A stretch of 24,362 bases of DNA from Chloroflexia bacterium (GCA_025928215.1 JAICJW010000011.1:1-24362), one strand, 5' to 3'. Numbered from the stretch's first letter, positions 6,479 to 14,642 are shown. The notes: generated by a model from the sequence alone, not told the origin. Made by a program: numbers and translations.

Positions 6479-7474
6479 TTAGCGACCCGCGGCGCGATGC
6501 TCCAGTGCGTCCGAATTGAGCGGGAAAGGCACGGGGCGCCCGTCGAGGTAGGCGAGGATATTTTCAACGACGCCTTCAATGAAGACGCGGTAACTATCCT
6601 CGGCGATCCAGCCGACGTGCGGCGTGAGGACGACGTTCGGCAGGCTCAGTAGGGGATGGCCCGGCGGTAGTGGCTCCTCCGCGTAGACGTCGAGCGCCGC
6701 GCCCCAGAGCCGCCCCGCTTGCAGCATCGCGATCAGCGCGCCCTCGTCCATCAGCGCGGCCCGCGCCGTATTGACGAACAACGCGCTCGGCTTCATCAGC
6801 GCCAACTTCTCCCGGCTGAGGATGCCGCGACTCGCCGGCGTGAGCCGCAAATGCACCGCGATCACGTCCGACTCGGCAAGCAGCGTATCCAAATCCTGTT
6901 TGACCGCGCCAGCCGCCGCCGCGCGCTCGTCGGTCAATGACGGACTCCAGCCCCGCACATCCATCCCCATCGCCACGCAGACCCGCGCGACCTGACTACC
7001 GATCCGGCCCAGCCCGATGATGCCGAGCCGCTTCCCCGCCAGTTCCCGCCCGACGAACTGCGACCAGCGCCCGGCGCGCAGTTCGGCGTCGCCGTACGGG
7101 ATGCGCCGCATCGCCGCCAGCATCAGGCCAATCGTCAGTTCAGCGGTGGAGGCACTCGCGCCACCCGTGCCGCTGACAAGGATGCCACGCTCAGTCGCCG
7201 CCGCGAGGTCGAGATGGCTGCCGCCACCCGCCGTCTGCGCGATCATCTCCAGATGGGGCAGGCGATCGAGGAGCGGCGCTTTCAGCGGGATCCGCTCCCG
7301 ATTCGCGACCGCGATCGTCGCGTCCTTCAGCCGCTCCACCCATGCGTCCAGCGACGTCGCCATCGTCGTATGGATCGTCACCGTCGCCCGCTCGCGTAGA
7401 CGATCCACGGCAGGCGCGGTGGCATAGACATCGTTATAGTCGTCCGCCACAACAATATGCGCCCGCTCGTCCAT
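6479..7474 (-). CDS. D-2-hydroxyacid dehydrogenase (NAD-binding, phosphoglycerate-dehydrogenase-like)
   Basis: A 331-residue protein of the D-isomer-specific 2-hydroxyacid dehydrogenase family, which interconverts 2-oxoacids and D-2-hydroxyacids with NAD(P)H. The Rossmann motif is RLGIIGLGRIGSQVAR (149-164). The catalytic triad is Arg238 (VNTARAALMDE), Glu266/267 (YAEEPLP) and His286 (LTPHVGW). The Gly that usually follows the catalytic Arg is Ala here. The start at 7474 has GGAGG seven bases upstream; the longer frame overlaps the preceding gene. It begins 13 nt after the stop of the AhpD-like gene, so the two form an operon read from the promoter at 8186-8214. The substrate is unknown; a 2-oxoacid released after ring cleavage is a reasonable guess. 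Confidence 0.9.
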   Translation of the reverse strand: MDERAHIVVADDYNDVYATAPAVDRLRERATVTIHTTMATSLDAWVERLKDATIAVANRERIPLKAPLLDRLPHLEMIAQTAGGGSHLDLAAATERGILVSGTGGASASTAELTIGLMLAAMRRIPYGDAELRAGRWSQFVGRELAGKRLGIIGLGRIGSQVARVCVAMGMDVRGWSPSLTDERAAAAGAVKQDLDTLLAESDVIAVHLRLTPASRGILSREKLALMKPSALFVNTARAALMDEGALIAMLQAGRLWGAALDVYAEEPLPPGHPLLSLPNVVLTPHVGWIAEDSYRVFIEGVVENILAYLDGRPVPFPLNSDALEHRAAGR

Positions 7475-7487
7475 CCGCTTTCCTCCG

Positions 7488-8141
7488 TCACGCTTTCTGT
7501 GGTTTCTCCTCACGGAAGGTGCCGTGGAAGGCGCGATCCGGGATAAAGCCTGCCGCGCTCGCGACGCGGTTGTTGAAGTTGTAGATCGCCGCCGTGTTGA
7601 TGATGTCGTAAATGTCCTCGGTCGAGAAGCCGTGCGGGCGAAGCACCTCGATGTCCGCCTCGTTGCAGTCCACCGGCGTACGGGTGATCTTGACAACGTA
7701 ATCAGCCATCGCCCGCTCGCGCGGCGTGAGGCCGGCGCGCCGGTAATCCTGCGCGATCCGCTCGACCTTGACGGGATCGCCGGTCAGGCGCCGCAACTCG
7801 GCGCCGTGGTTGGTCAGTCACAACATGCAGCGGTTCTCGGCAGAGACGACCACGCCGATCATCTCGCGCTCGGCGCGACTGAGGCCGGACGGCCCCCGAT
7901 TAATGTACTCATAAAATTCGAGCCACCGGAGCATCGTTTCCGGTCGCCACGCATGGACGCGAACGACGTTGTTCGGCGCGCCCAATTTCTCCCGCTGCCG
8001 CCGCACGAGGTCCGCCACGCGCGGATCGAGGTCTTTTTCCTCCGGGATCGGGAACCAGCTGATCCGCTCCGTCGGCATCCAGTCCGATGCCGGCGCGGCA
8101 CCCTGATCGCTCTGTGCAGACGACGCCTTTTCCGCGTCCAT
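7488..8141 (-). CDS. AhpD/peroxidase-related CMD-family protein, candidate selenoprotein (CxxU, in-frame UGA)
   Basis: One continuous 217-residue frame apart from a single TGA at 7820-7818 (codon 108). Both sides are plainly one protein: SWFPIPEEKDLDPRVADLV and RGPSGLSRAEREMIGVVVSAENRC before it, LTNHGAELRRLTGDP and LTPRERAMADYVVKITRTP after it, as in peroxidase-related AhpD-like enzymes. The family has CxYC at this site. Here it reads Cys105-Met-Leu-UGA108, so the UGA replaces the second, peroxidatic cysteine. Glu93, Cys105, position 108 and His112 reproduce the spacing of M. tuberculosis AhpD Glu118, Cys130, Cys133 and His137. A hairpin fitting a bacterial SECIS follows. AGGAG lies six bases before the ATG, and the next gene starts 13 nt after the stop. 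Alternatives are a point nonsense mutation or sequencing error. Selenocysteine is inferred, not proven. Confidence 0.78.
7787..7805 (-). promoter_or_regulatory. Candidate bacterial SECIS hairpin
   Basis: In the mRNA the stem GGCGCCG pairs perfectly with CGGCGCC (7 bp, all G:C) around the loop AGUUG. With U of UGA as 1, the stem spans 16-22 and 28-34 and the loop is 23-27, with GU at 24-25. In E. coli fdhF the key loop GU is at 23-24. Stem length, a small loop with G in its second position, and distance from the UGA fall in the described bSECIS limits. The bulged U of the fdhF stem is not seen. Confidence 0.65.
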
Positions 8142-8185
8142 ACTCCGCTCCTTCCGCTCTCATTTTCGGGTTCCTACCAGATAGG

Positions 8186-8214
8186 AGCGTAGCAGCGGCA
8201 CCTTCGAGCGTCAA
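8186..8214 (-). promoter_or_regulatory. Putative promoter for the AhpD-like/dehydrogenase operon
   Basis: On the minus strand TTGACG (8214-8209), a 17-nt spacer and TACGCT (8191-8186). Transcription would start about 40 nt upstream of the ATG at 8141. This is the best -35 match in the window. Confidence 0.55.
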
Positions 8215-8275
8215 TCGCGGCCCGATGTGCTATTGTTCGCAGCCAACGAAGCGGAAAGTACGAAAGGAATCGGAC

Positions 8276-8695
8276 ATGGCGACGCAGAAGGAGAAACAGG
8301 CATACATTGACGCGATGGTCAAGGAGCGCGGCTACGTGCTCGATTATCATAAAATCGCCGTCCAGCAGGATTTCGAATTCATCAAGGCCGCGAACGAACT
8401 GGTGGACGCCGCGTACCTCAAGCAGCGCCGCCTCGATCGCACGACGAAGGAGTTGATCTTCATCGTCAGCCTCACCGTGATGCGCGCGAGCAAGGGGCAC
8501 ATCCAGAGCCATATCCGCGTCGCCCTTGATCTCGGCGTCTCGCCCGAAGAGATTCTGGAGGCAATCGAGATCGCCTTCCCGGAGGCGGGCGCGGTCGCCT
8601 TTCAGGCGGGTTTCGATGCCTGGCGCGAGGTCGTCGGCGCGGAAGGGATCGAGCCGAGCATCAAAGTCCATGAGGGCGGACGCGGCACAAGTTGA
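8276..8695 (+). CDS. Carboxymuconolactone decarboxylase family protein without redox cysteines
   Basis: A 139-residue CMD-fold protein starting at the ATG preceded by GAAAGGAAT. The core is LDRTTKELIFIVSLTVMRA then SKGHIQSHIRVALDLGVSPEEILEAIE. It retains the His of the family (SHIRVALDLG) and the acidic SPEEILEAI helix. The positions of the AhpD CxxC hold Ser and His, so it is not a thiol peroxidase. It diverges from the AhpD-like gene across a shared 134-nt gap and is followed by the beta-hydroxyacid dehydrogenase. A decarboxylase or lyase step in the same catabolic block is likely; the substrate is not evident. Confidence 0.82.
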   Translation: MATQKEKQAYIDAMVKERGYVLDYHKIAVQQDFEFIKAANELVDAAYLKQRRLDRTTKELIFIVSLTVMRASKGHIQSHIRVALDLGVSPEEILEAIEIAFPEAGAVAFQAGFDAWREVVGAEGIEPSIKVHEGGRGTS

Positions 8696-8700
8696 GGACG

Positions 8701-8753
8701 AGTTCGACGTTCGAAGTGGGATCGGAACCTTTCCGAACTTCGAACATCGAACT
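8701..8753. repeat. Nested inverted repeat of GTTCGA units
   Basis: Arms 8701-8717 and 8737-8753 pair at 16 of 17 positions. Inside them TCGGA/TCCGA (8722-8726, 8732-8736) form a second short stem. The GTTCGAC/GTTCGAA units match the heptads at 4396-4452 and 4871-4898. It begins five bases after a stop codon. Confidence 0.75.
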
Positions 8754-8772
8754 TCACGAGAGGGATCGGGAT

Positions 8773-9705
8773 ATGGAGAAGGAGACAGTCGGTATCGTCG
8801 GCATCGGTCATATGGGGTTGCCGATGGCGCGGCGGTTACTGGCGGCGGGCTATCCTGTCGTTGTCTATGATCCGCAGCCTGCGGGCGTCCAACTGGCCGT
8901 CGCGGACGGCGCTGAGGCGGCGGAATCGCTGGCCGCGCTCGGTGAACGCTGCCTGACGGTCATCACGATGCTGCCCGATTCGACGATCATCGATGCCGTC
9001 GTGCGGGCAGAGGGGTTAGGCGAAGCGATGGCGCCGGCCAGCACGCTGATTGATATGAGTACCGCCGTCCCGTCGCGCACCGTCGCGCTCTCCCGCTGGC
9101 TGGCGGAGCGGGAAATCGCGATGCTCGACGCGCCGGTCAGCGGCGGCGTCGCGGGGGCGGAGCGCGGCTCCCTGACGATCATGGTCGGCGGGCCACAGTC
9201 GCTCTTTGAGCGATATATTCCGCTCTTCGAGGCGATGGGCAAGACGATCCACTACGTCGGCGGCACCGGGTCCGGCCACACGATCAAGGCGATCAATAAT
9301 ATGGTCTCCGCCACCACGATGGCCGTCACCTCCGAGGCGCTCGCGCTCGCCGTTAAGGCCGGCATCGGGGTTGAAACGGCGCTCGCCGTCATCAACAGCG
9401 GCACCGGGCGTTCGTGGTCGAGCGAGTATAAGTTCCCGACCTTCGTCCTCAACCACGCCTTCAATTCCGGCTTCTCGATTGGCCTGATGCGCAAGGATGT
9501 AGACATCGCCATCGAACTCGGCCAGGAGCATGCCGTTCCGCTCTTCGTCGCCGCCGCCGCCCAGCAACTCTACCGCTTCGCCATCGGCCACGGCCTCAGC
9601 GAGCAATGTCACACGACGATCGCGACGATCCTCGAAGAGATGGCCGGTGTCCGGCTTGACGGTACGCACGAAGTGATCGCCAATTTGGGTGGTGGCGGGC
9701 TTTAG
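8773..9705 (+). CDS. NAD-binding beta-hydroxyacid dehydrogenase (3-hydroxyisobutyrate dehydrogenase family)
   Basis: A 310-residue protein of the 3-hydroxyisobutyrate/tartronate-semialdehyde/6-phosphogluconate dehydrogenase superfamily, oxidising beta-hydroxyacids with NAD(P). It shows GIVGIGHMG (7-15) for nucleotide binding, the substrate loop LDAPVSGGVAGAERGSL (118-134), the catalytic Lys172 in SGHTIKAINNM, and MRKDVDIA (239-246). ATG 8773 follows AGAGGGA. The last codons (GGTGGCGGGCTTTAG) lie in a palindromic repeat, so its C-terminus GGGGL and stop appear to be repeat-derived. The acid substrate is not determinable; the cluster suggests an intermediate of aromatic or sugar-acid breakdown. 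Confidence 0.88.
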   Translation: MEKETVGIVGIGHMGLPMARRLLAAGYPVVVYDPQPAGVQLAVADGAEAAESLAALGERCLTVITMLPDSTIIDAVVRAEGLGEAMAPASTLIDMSTAVPSRTVALSRWLAEREIAMLDAPVSGGVAGAERGSLTIMVGGPQSLFERYIPLFEAMGKTIHYVGGTGSGHTIKAINNMVSATTMAVTSEALALAVKAGIGVETALAVINSGTGRSWSSEYKFPTFVLNHAFNSGFSIGLMRKDVDIAIELGQEHAVPLFVAAAAQQLYRFAIGHGLSEQCHTTIATILEEMAGVRLDGTHEVIANLGGGGL

Positions 9706-9753
9706 CCTGCCGCAGTTGAGAGGTGGCGGCAGGTTAAAAGCCCGTCACCACCC
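9687..9753. repeat. Long imperfect palindrome (GGTGGCGGGCTTT type)
   Basis: Arms 9687-9713 and 9726-9753 pair over about 27 nt with one mismatch region and a 1-nt bulge around a 12-nt loop. The left arm contains the TAG stop of the upstream dehydrogenase (9703-9705). Resembles the element at 11842-11873. Confidence 0.8.
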
Positions 9754-9766
9754 GTTTGAGGGGCGC

Positions 9767-10552
9767 ATGGCCGAACTGGAGATCTATGCCGTCTATGCAG
9801 TAAAGTATGCGACGCGAGAGGCGCGGCGCGGCGAGCACTTCTATCTCGGCGACCCGCACGACGGCCCGATGCCGATGGACTATTTCGTCTGGGCAGCCGT
9901 CTCGCCGGAACATACCGTCGTTGTGGATGCGGGGTTCACCGCAGCGGTCGCCGCCCGCCGCCAGCGCACCTATCTCCGCGCGCCGATGGACGGCTTGGGC
10001 CTGATTGGCATTGGCGCGTCGCACGTCCGGCACGTCATTCTCACGCATCTCCACTATGACCATGTCGGCAACCTCGACGGATTCCCGGCGGCAACCTTCC
10101 ATGTCCAGGAAGCGGAACTGGCCTTCTGGACGGGGCGACACGCGGGCCGGGGTGTCTTCCGCGCGCTCGTCGAACCGGGGGACGTGCTCTTTCTGGTGCG
10201 AGAGAATTTCGCGCGCCGCGTTCATTTCATCCGCGACACGGCGGAGATCGTGCCCGGCATCACCGTCCATCGCGTCGGCGGGCACGCGGCGGGGTTGCAG
10301 GTCGTCCGCGTGCCGACCGCGCGCGGCATGGTCGTCCTCGCCTCGGACGCGACGCACTTCTACGCGAACATCGAAGAAGATCGCCCGTTCAGCCTCGTGC
10401 AGAACGTCCCGGAGATGTACGATGCGTTCGACACCGTGCGCGCCCTCGCTGATTCTCCCGCCCACATCATCCCGGGGCATGATCCGCTCGTGATGGAGCG
10501 GTATCCGGCGGCGGGGCCGGGATTGGAAGGAATCGCGGTGCGGATCGCCTAA
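9767..10552 (+). CDS. Metallo-beta-lactamase-fold hydrolase, N-acyl-homoserine-lactonase-like
   Basis: A 261-residue MBL-fold protein. Zinc ligands are visible: HLHYDH (His94, His96, Asp98, His99), His173 (VGGHAAGLQ), Asp194 (LASDATHFY) and His238 (IIPGHDP). The layout, including the N-terminal YFVWAAVSPEHTVVVDAGF strand pair, matches the AiiA/AttM-type lactonase group. GAGGGG lies just before the ATG. It is followed after 25 nt by the Gfo/Idh/MocA gene, in the same direction. In this setting it may open a lactone intermediate of the catabolic pathway; quorum quenching is possible but unsupported by context. Confidence 0.87.
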   Translation: MAELEIYAVYAVKYATREARRGEHFYLGDPHDGPMPMDYFVWAAVSPEHTVVVDAGFTAAVAARRQRTYLRAPMDGLGLIGIGASHVRHVILTHLHYDHVGNLDGFPAATFHVQEAELAFWTGRHAGRGVFRALVEPGDVLFLVRENFARRVHFIRDTAEIVPGITVHRVGGHAAGLQVVRVPTARGMVVLASDATHFYANIEEDRPFSLVQNVPEMYDAFDTVRALADSPAHIIPGHDPLVMERYPAAGPGLEGIAVRIA

Positions 10553-10577
10553 CGGACGACACGAGGAGGAATCAGCG

Positions 10578-11840
10578 ATGGCGGAGCGTGTGCGGCTGGC
10601 GATTGTTGGCTGTGGCGGAATGGGGCGGCGGCACCTGACCGGTTTCACGGAACTGGCGCGCACCGACTTTCGCAACGCGGACCTTGTCGCGGTCTGCGAC
10701 CTGAACCGCCAGAACGCCGAAGACCTCGCGGAGGAGGCTTTGGAGCACCTCGGCACCCGCCCGCAGGTCTTCACGGATGCCGCGCAGATGGTCCGAGAAG
10801 TGGAATTGGACGGCGCGGACTGCCCGACCGACACCGGCTCGCACCACACGGCGGCGACATTGCTCCTCGATCTCGGCCTGCACACGATGTGCGAGAAGCC
10901 CCTCGCGATCACGATTCGCGGCTGCAACGCGATCATCGAGGCCGCCGCGCGTTCCGGGAAGATCCTCTCCGTCGCGGAGAACTTCCGGCGCGACCCGATC
11001 AACCGGCTGATGAAGGCGCTCATTGACGATGGCGCGATCGGCGACCCGCAGTTTATCCTCGAAGCGGGGATCGGCGGGCGCGACAGCATGATTATCACGC
11101 CGTGGCGCCACCAGAAAATGACCGGCACGATCACCCTCGATGCGGGCGTCCACAATGCCGACATCCTCCAATATTATTTCGGCGACGCCGAGAGCGCCTT
11201 CGGGCAGACGCGCTTGTACGAAAAGACGCGCTATAAGCGGAGTACGGCCGGCCCCGGCGGCTTCTACGAGAAGTGGGGCAAGGACTTCCCGGATTCCTTC
11301 GCGGCGACCGGCGAAGACGCGATCTTCGGCATGATTAACTTCGCCAATGGCGCGCACGCCCACTGGATTGACCACCATGCGGGCCATGGCCTTCCTTTCC
11401 AGCACCGGACGGTCTATGGCACGCGCGGCTCACTCGTCTCACCGGGAGACCGCAACGGCCGCCCGGTCCGGCTCATTCTCGATGACGGCACGGACATCAT
11501 GGATCAGCGCATCCTCGACTATGCGCCGAGCTATCGCCTCAGCCCCGTCGCGGCACGGCTCTTCGGCGGCGACCGGCCATGGACCTACCACTACGATTTC
11601 CCGGTGACAGACCGCAAAATCCTCGCGCTCGAATATCATGAGTTCGCGGAGTGCATCCGCACCGGCGCGCAACCGGAAGTGAACGGCGCGGTGGCGCGGC
11701 GCGATGTCGCCCTCGTCTATGCCCTCTTCGAGTCTCAGGTCGCGGGGCGGCCCGTCACCATCGAAGAGGTTGAGACGAGCGCCGTGGACGGCTACCAGCG
11801 TGAGATTGATGAGAAACTCGGTCTGATTGCGACTACATGA
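10578..11840 (+). CDS. Gfo/Idh/MocA-family NAD(P)-dependent oxidoreductase
   Basis: A 420-residue protein with a GAGGAGGAA ribosome binding site. The N-terminal Rossmann motif is LAIVGCGGMGRRHL (8-20). The conserved CEKPLA (105-110) holds the catalytic-site lysine, and DAGVHNADIL (188-197) holds the conserved Asp and His of the C-terminal domain. This family oxidises or reduces sugars, inositols and their acids, and also pterins and bile pigments. It lies between the lactonase-like gene and a sugar-isomerase-like TIM barrel, a pairing common in sugar-acid or inositol-type catabolism. The exact substrate is not identifiable. Confidence 0.9.
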   Translation: MAERVRLAIVGCGGMGRRHLTGFTELARTDFRNADLVAVCDLNRQNAEDLAEEALEHLGTRPQVFTDAAQMVREVELDGADCPTDTGSHHTAATLLLDLGLHTMCEKPLAITIRGCNAIIEAAARSGKILSVAENFRRDPINRLMKALIDDGAIGDPQFILEAGIGGRDSMIITPWRHQKMTGTITLDAGVHNADILQYYFGDAESAFGQTRLYEKTRYKRSTAGPGGFYEKWGKDFPDSFAATGEDAIFGMINFANGAHAHWIDHHAGHGLPFQHRTVYGTRGSLVSPGDRNGRPVRLILDDGTDIMDQRILDYAPSYRLSPVAARLFGGDRPWTYHYDFPVTDRKILALEYHEFAECIRTGAQPEVNGAVARRDVALVYALFESQVAGRPVTIEEVETSAVDGYQREIDEKLGLIATT

Positions 11841-11841
11841 T

Positions 11842-11873
11842 CGGTGGCGGCAGGCGGAAGCCCGCCGCCACCG
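11842..11873. repeat. 10-bp hairpin (CGGTGGCGGC / GCCGCCACCG)
   Basis: Arms 11842-11851 and 11864-11873 are exactly complementary. It begins one base after the TGA of the oxidoreductase gene and ends before the AAGGGAAG of the next gene. Same family as 9687-9753. Confidence 0.75.
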
Positions 11874-11889
11874 GGAAGGGAAGTGTTCC

Positions 11890-12744
11890 ATGACGATGCT
11901 GCTCTCCTTCAGCACCTGGGGCATGCAGAAGACGCCGATTGACGTGGCGGTCGCGCATTGCGCCGCCCTCGGCTTCGATGGTCTCGAACTGACGGTCATC
12001 CCCCGCTGGCCGACCGACGCCGCGATGATGGACACTGCCGAACGCAAACGCATCCGCAGACTCTACGACGATCATCACATTGATCTCTGCGGCCTCTCCG
12101 GCAACACGCCGCTCCTCAACGGCGATGCCACCGAACGCGCGCGGAACATCAAAACGTTCAAAACCTACCTCGACCTCGCGGCGGAATTGCAGAAGCCGGG
12201 CGAACGCCTCTCGGTCAGTACCACCTCAGCGGGCGAACCGGGCAGTTGGGAGACGGTGAAGGATGAGTTGGTGCTTCTCTTCGGCAATGCCGCCACCTAT
12301 GCGGAAGCGGCGGGCGTGATCGTTGGGGTTGAACCGCACGTCAGCAACGCGCTGCACACGCCGGAGCAGGCGATCTGGCTCGTCCAGCAGATCAACTCCC
12401 CCGCGCTCGGCGTCCATTTCGACATCAGCCACTTCAATGTGCAGGGCATGGAGATGGAGAAGGCCGTCGCGCAACTCGTGCCCTATACCGTGCATACGCA
12501 CGTCAAGGACGAACGCGGCATCGCCCCGCACCACGAATTCCTGATCCCCGGTGAGGGCGAGATGGATTACGTCGGCTACCTTAAGGCGATGGATCGCGCC
12601 GGCTGGACCGAGCATATCACCGTCGAGATCAGCCTGATGGTGCAGGCCCGCCCGGATTTCGACGCACTCGCCGCCGCGACACAGTCGTATCGCGTGCTCG
12701 CACAGGCATTCGCGGACGCCGGTATCGCGCGCGGGCGCGCCTGA
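11890..12744 (+). CDS. Sugar phosphate isomerase/epimerase-like TIM barrel (AP endonuclease 2 / xylose isomerase-like)
   Basis: A 284-residue protein from the ATG at 11890; a longer frame overlaps the repeat. Likely metal ligands of the family are Glu148 (IVGVEPHVSN), Asp178 and His181 (VHFDISHFNV), His204 (VHTHVKDE) and Glu246 (ITVEISLM). The N-terminal strand MLLSFSTWGM and LGFDGLELTV are typical. These enzymes isomerise or epimerise keto-sugars or dehydrate inosose. Adjacent to the Gfo/Idh/MocA gene it probably works on the same substrate. Its TGA is separated by a single base from the stop of convergent dnaX. Confidence 0.85.
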   Translation: MTMLLSFSTWGMQKTPIDVAVAHCAALGFDGLELTVIPRWPTDAAMMDTAERKRIRRLYDDHHIDLCGLSGNTPLLNGDATERARNIKTFKTYLDLAAELQKPGERLSVSTTSAGEPGSWETVKDELVLLFGNAATYAEAAGVIVGVEPHVSNALHTPEQAIWLVQQINSPALGVHFDISHFNVQGMEMEKAVAQLVPYTVHTHVKDERGIAPHHEFLIPGEGEMDYVGYLKAMDRAGWTEHITVEISLMVQARPDFDALAAATQSYRVLAQAFADAGIARGRA

Positions 12745-12745
12745 G

Positions 12746-14626
12746 TTACGTCGGGAAGGGAGGTGCGTCCTCCTCGTCGAGGACTTGCGCGTCGAAGAGG
12801 TTCGCGAGGCGCTGGAAATTGGCATCGGCCTCATCGGGCGAGAGCGACGGGGAGGAAGGTTCCGTCGGCATCGCGGCGCTCGCACCGTTCGACGGTGAAG
12901 GCGATTCGGCCACGCTGGGTGGCGAAAGTGGCGTGATAGTCGTGACCGGCGGCGGTGTGGATGATGCGACGGGCCGCAACGGCCTGCCGTTGCGCGCGGA
13001 AATCATCGCCGGGCGGTCGCCGATCAGCTCGCAGGTGACACGCACAGGCTGACCGACGAGCGGACTAATCACCTTTTCGAGCAAGAGGCGCGTCTCATCC
13101 TCGGAGATGTGATCGTAATAGAACTTGGCCGTCGTCGCGAGGACGATGATGTTGCCGCGCACCTCATGGGGATTGACGTCATTGAGGATCGCGAGCGTCT
13201 TCGTCCGCCGCTCCATCTTCACGCCTTGTTTGATGCGGTTCCATAGCCCGTCAATCTGTTCGAGGGTCAGCGTACCGCCGGATGCAGCGGGCGTATCTGG
13301 CATATCCGGCGTATCCGTAGGGACCGGGGGCGACGCGATCGGGGCATCACGCTCTGGTCGCATGCGATCGGGGCGAAGCGCGACGGGCGGCATCTCCATA
13401 TCGGCCGGCGGCGGTGCCGGATGATCGGCGGTCGGGCGCGATGGGCGGGCGCTGATCGGCGTTGGCATCGGCGCAGCCGCCGCGATGCGCTGCACCGACG
13501 GTGCTGGTTGCGCGCTCTGCCCGCTCCGCATCAGTACGGCATCCACGACGGCGAGTTCGAGCGGCAGGTGGCCATAGGCGGTATGCTTGAGGCGGAACTC
13601 GACCTGGCTGAAGAGTTTGGTAATGTACGCAACTTCAGCGGGCGCAAAGGCGCCGACGCGCTCCTGGATCGCGGCATCCGCAACCTCGCTGGCACGCGGC
13701 ACGGCATAGGCGGCGTAGAGGAGCGCGCGGCAGGCGGCAACGATCTGCCCCGCCAGTACGCCCGGTTCGACGCCCGCCTCCGTCGCGCCGTTGATCGCGG
13801 CGATCCCCGCGCCGGCATCATTCGCCGCGAGCGCGTCAATGATCGCCAGCACCCGCTCGTTCGACCCCGCACCGAGCACCGTGCGCACCGTCTCCAGCGT
13901 GATCCCATCGCCGGACGATCCGTACGAGGCGAGCGTATCGAGCAAACTGAGCGCGTCGCGCATCGAGCCGGTCGCCTGCCGCGCGATAGCGGCGAGCGCA
14001 TCATCGCTGACGACCAACCCTTCCCGCGTGCAGATGCGCCGCATTAGCCCCGTCATCGCATCGATGGGAAAGCGATGGAAGTCGAACCGCTGGCAGCGCG
14101 ACGCGACGGTATCGAGCAATTTCTCCGGCTCCGTCGTGCAGAGGATGAACTTCACGTGCGGCGGCGGTTCCTCAAGTGTCTTCAGAAAGGCATTCCAGGC
14201 GGCCGGTGTCAGTTGGTGGCACTCGTCAATGATGTAGAAGCGATAGCGCAGTTGCGATGGGGTGAACTGCACCGTCTCGCGCAATTGGCGGATCTCATCA
14301 ATGCCACGGTTCGAGGCGGCATCAATTTCAATCAGGTCCATCGTCCGCCCCTCGTTGACGGCGCGGCACGCCTCACACTGATTGCAGGGGCGATTGTCCG
14401 GATCCGGGTTGAGGCAGTTGGCGGCTTTCGCCAAGAGGCGCGCGGTGCTCGTCTTGCCGGTGCCGCGCGGCCCGCAGAAGAGGTAGGCGTGCGCGAGCCG
14501 CCCGTGCCGGATCTGGCTCTTCAGCGTGCGGGTGATGTGCTCCTGCCCGATGAACTCATCGCCGTCGAAGGTGGTGGGGCGGTAGACGCGGTAGAGTGTC
14601 TGCGTCGCGGGTCTGTCGGCGTCCAT
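12746..14626 (-). CDS. dnaX: DNA polymerase III subunit gamma/tau
   Basis: A 626-residue clamp-loader ATPase. Walker A is CGPRGTGKTS (51-60). The zinc module has Cys71, Cys81, Cys84 and Cys87 (CLNP...CNQCEAC). Walker B is YIIDECHQL (131-139), sensor 1 is CTTEPEKL and the SRC arginine-finger motif is 176-178 (TVASRCQRF). The AAA+ lid and oligomerisation domain follow to about 365. A proline-rich linker (about 380-450) and a C-terminal tau-like domain (TLEQIDGLWNRIKQGV and on) complete it. No A-rich slippery site for a programmed gamma frameshift was noticed. A GAGAGG box precedes the ATG. This housekeeping gene is unrelated to the catabolic block it faces. Confidence 0.97.
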   Translation of the reverse strand: MDADRPATQTLYRVYRPTTFDGDEFIGQEHITRTLKSQIRHGRLAHAYLFCGPRGTGKTSTARLLAKAANCLNPDPDNRPCNQCEACRAVNEGRTMDLIEIDAASNRGIDEIRQLRETVQFTPSQLRYRFYIIDECHQLTPAAWNAFLKTLEEPPPHVKFILCTTEPEKLLDTVASRCQRFDFHRFPIDAMTGLMRRICTREGLVVSDDALAAIARQATGSMRDALSLLDTLASYGSSGDGITLETVRTVLGAGSNERVLAIIDALAANDAGAGIAAINGATEAGVEPGVLAGQIVAACRALLYAAYAVPRASEVADAAIQERVGAFAPAEVAYITKLFSQVEFRLKHTAYGHLPLELAVVDAVLMRSGQSAQPAPSVQRIAAAAPMPTPISARPSRPTADHPAPPPADMEMPPVALRPDRMRPERDAPIASPPVPTDTPDMPDTPAASGGTLTLEQIDGLWNRIKQGVKMERRTKTLAILNDVNPHEVRGNIIVLATTAKFYYDHISEDETRLLLEKVISPLVGQPVRVTCELIGDRPAMISARNGRPLRPVASSTPPPVTTITPLSPPSVAESPSPSNGASAAMPTEPSSPSLSPDEADANFQRLANLFDAQVLDEEDAPPFPT

Positions 14627-14642
14627 GCTGCCTCTCGGTCAT

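Noticed and set aside
7818..7820. Treating the AhpD-like gene as two separate genes or a simple pseudogene
   Set aside because: The second half would start inside a conserved helix, both halves form one family protein, and the TGA lies on the catalytic position with a SECIS-like hairpin. The pseudogene option remains possible but less likely.
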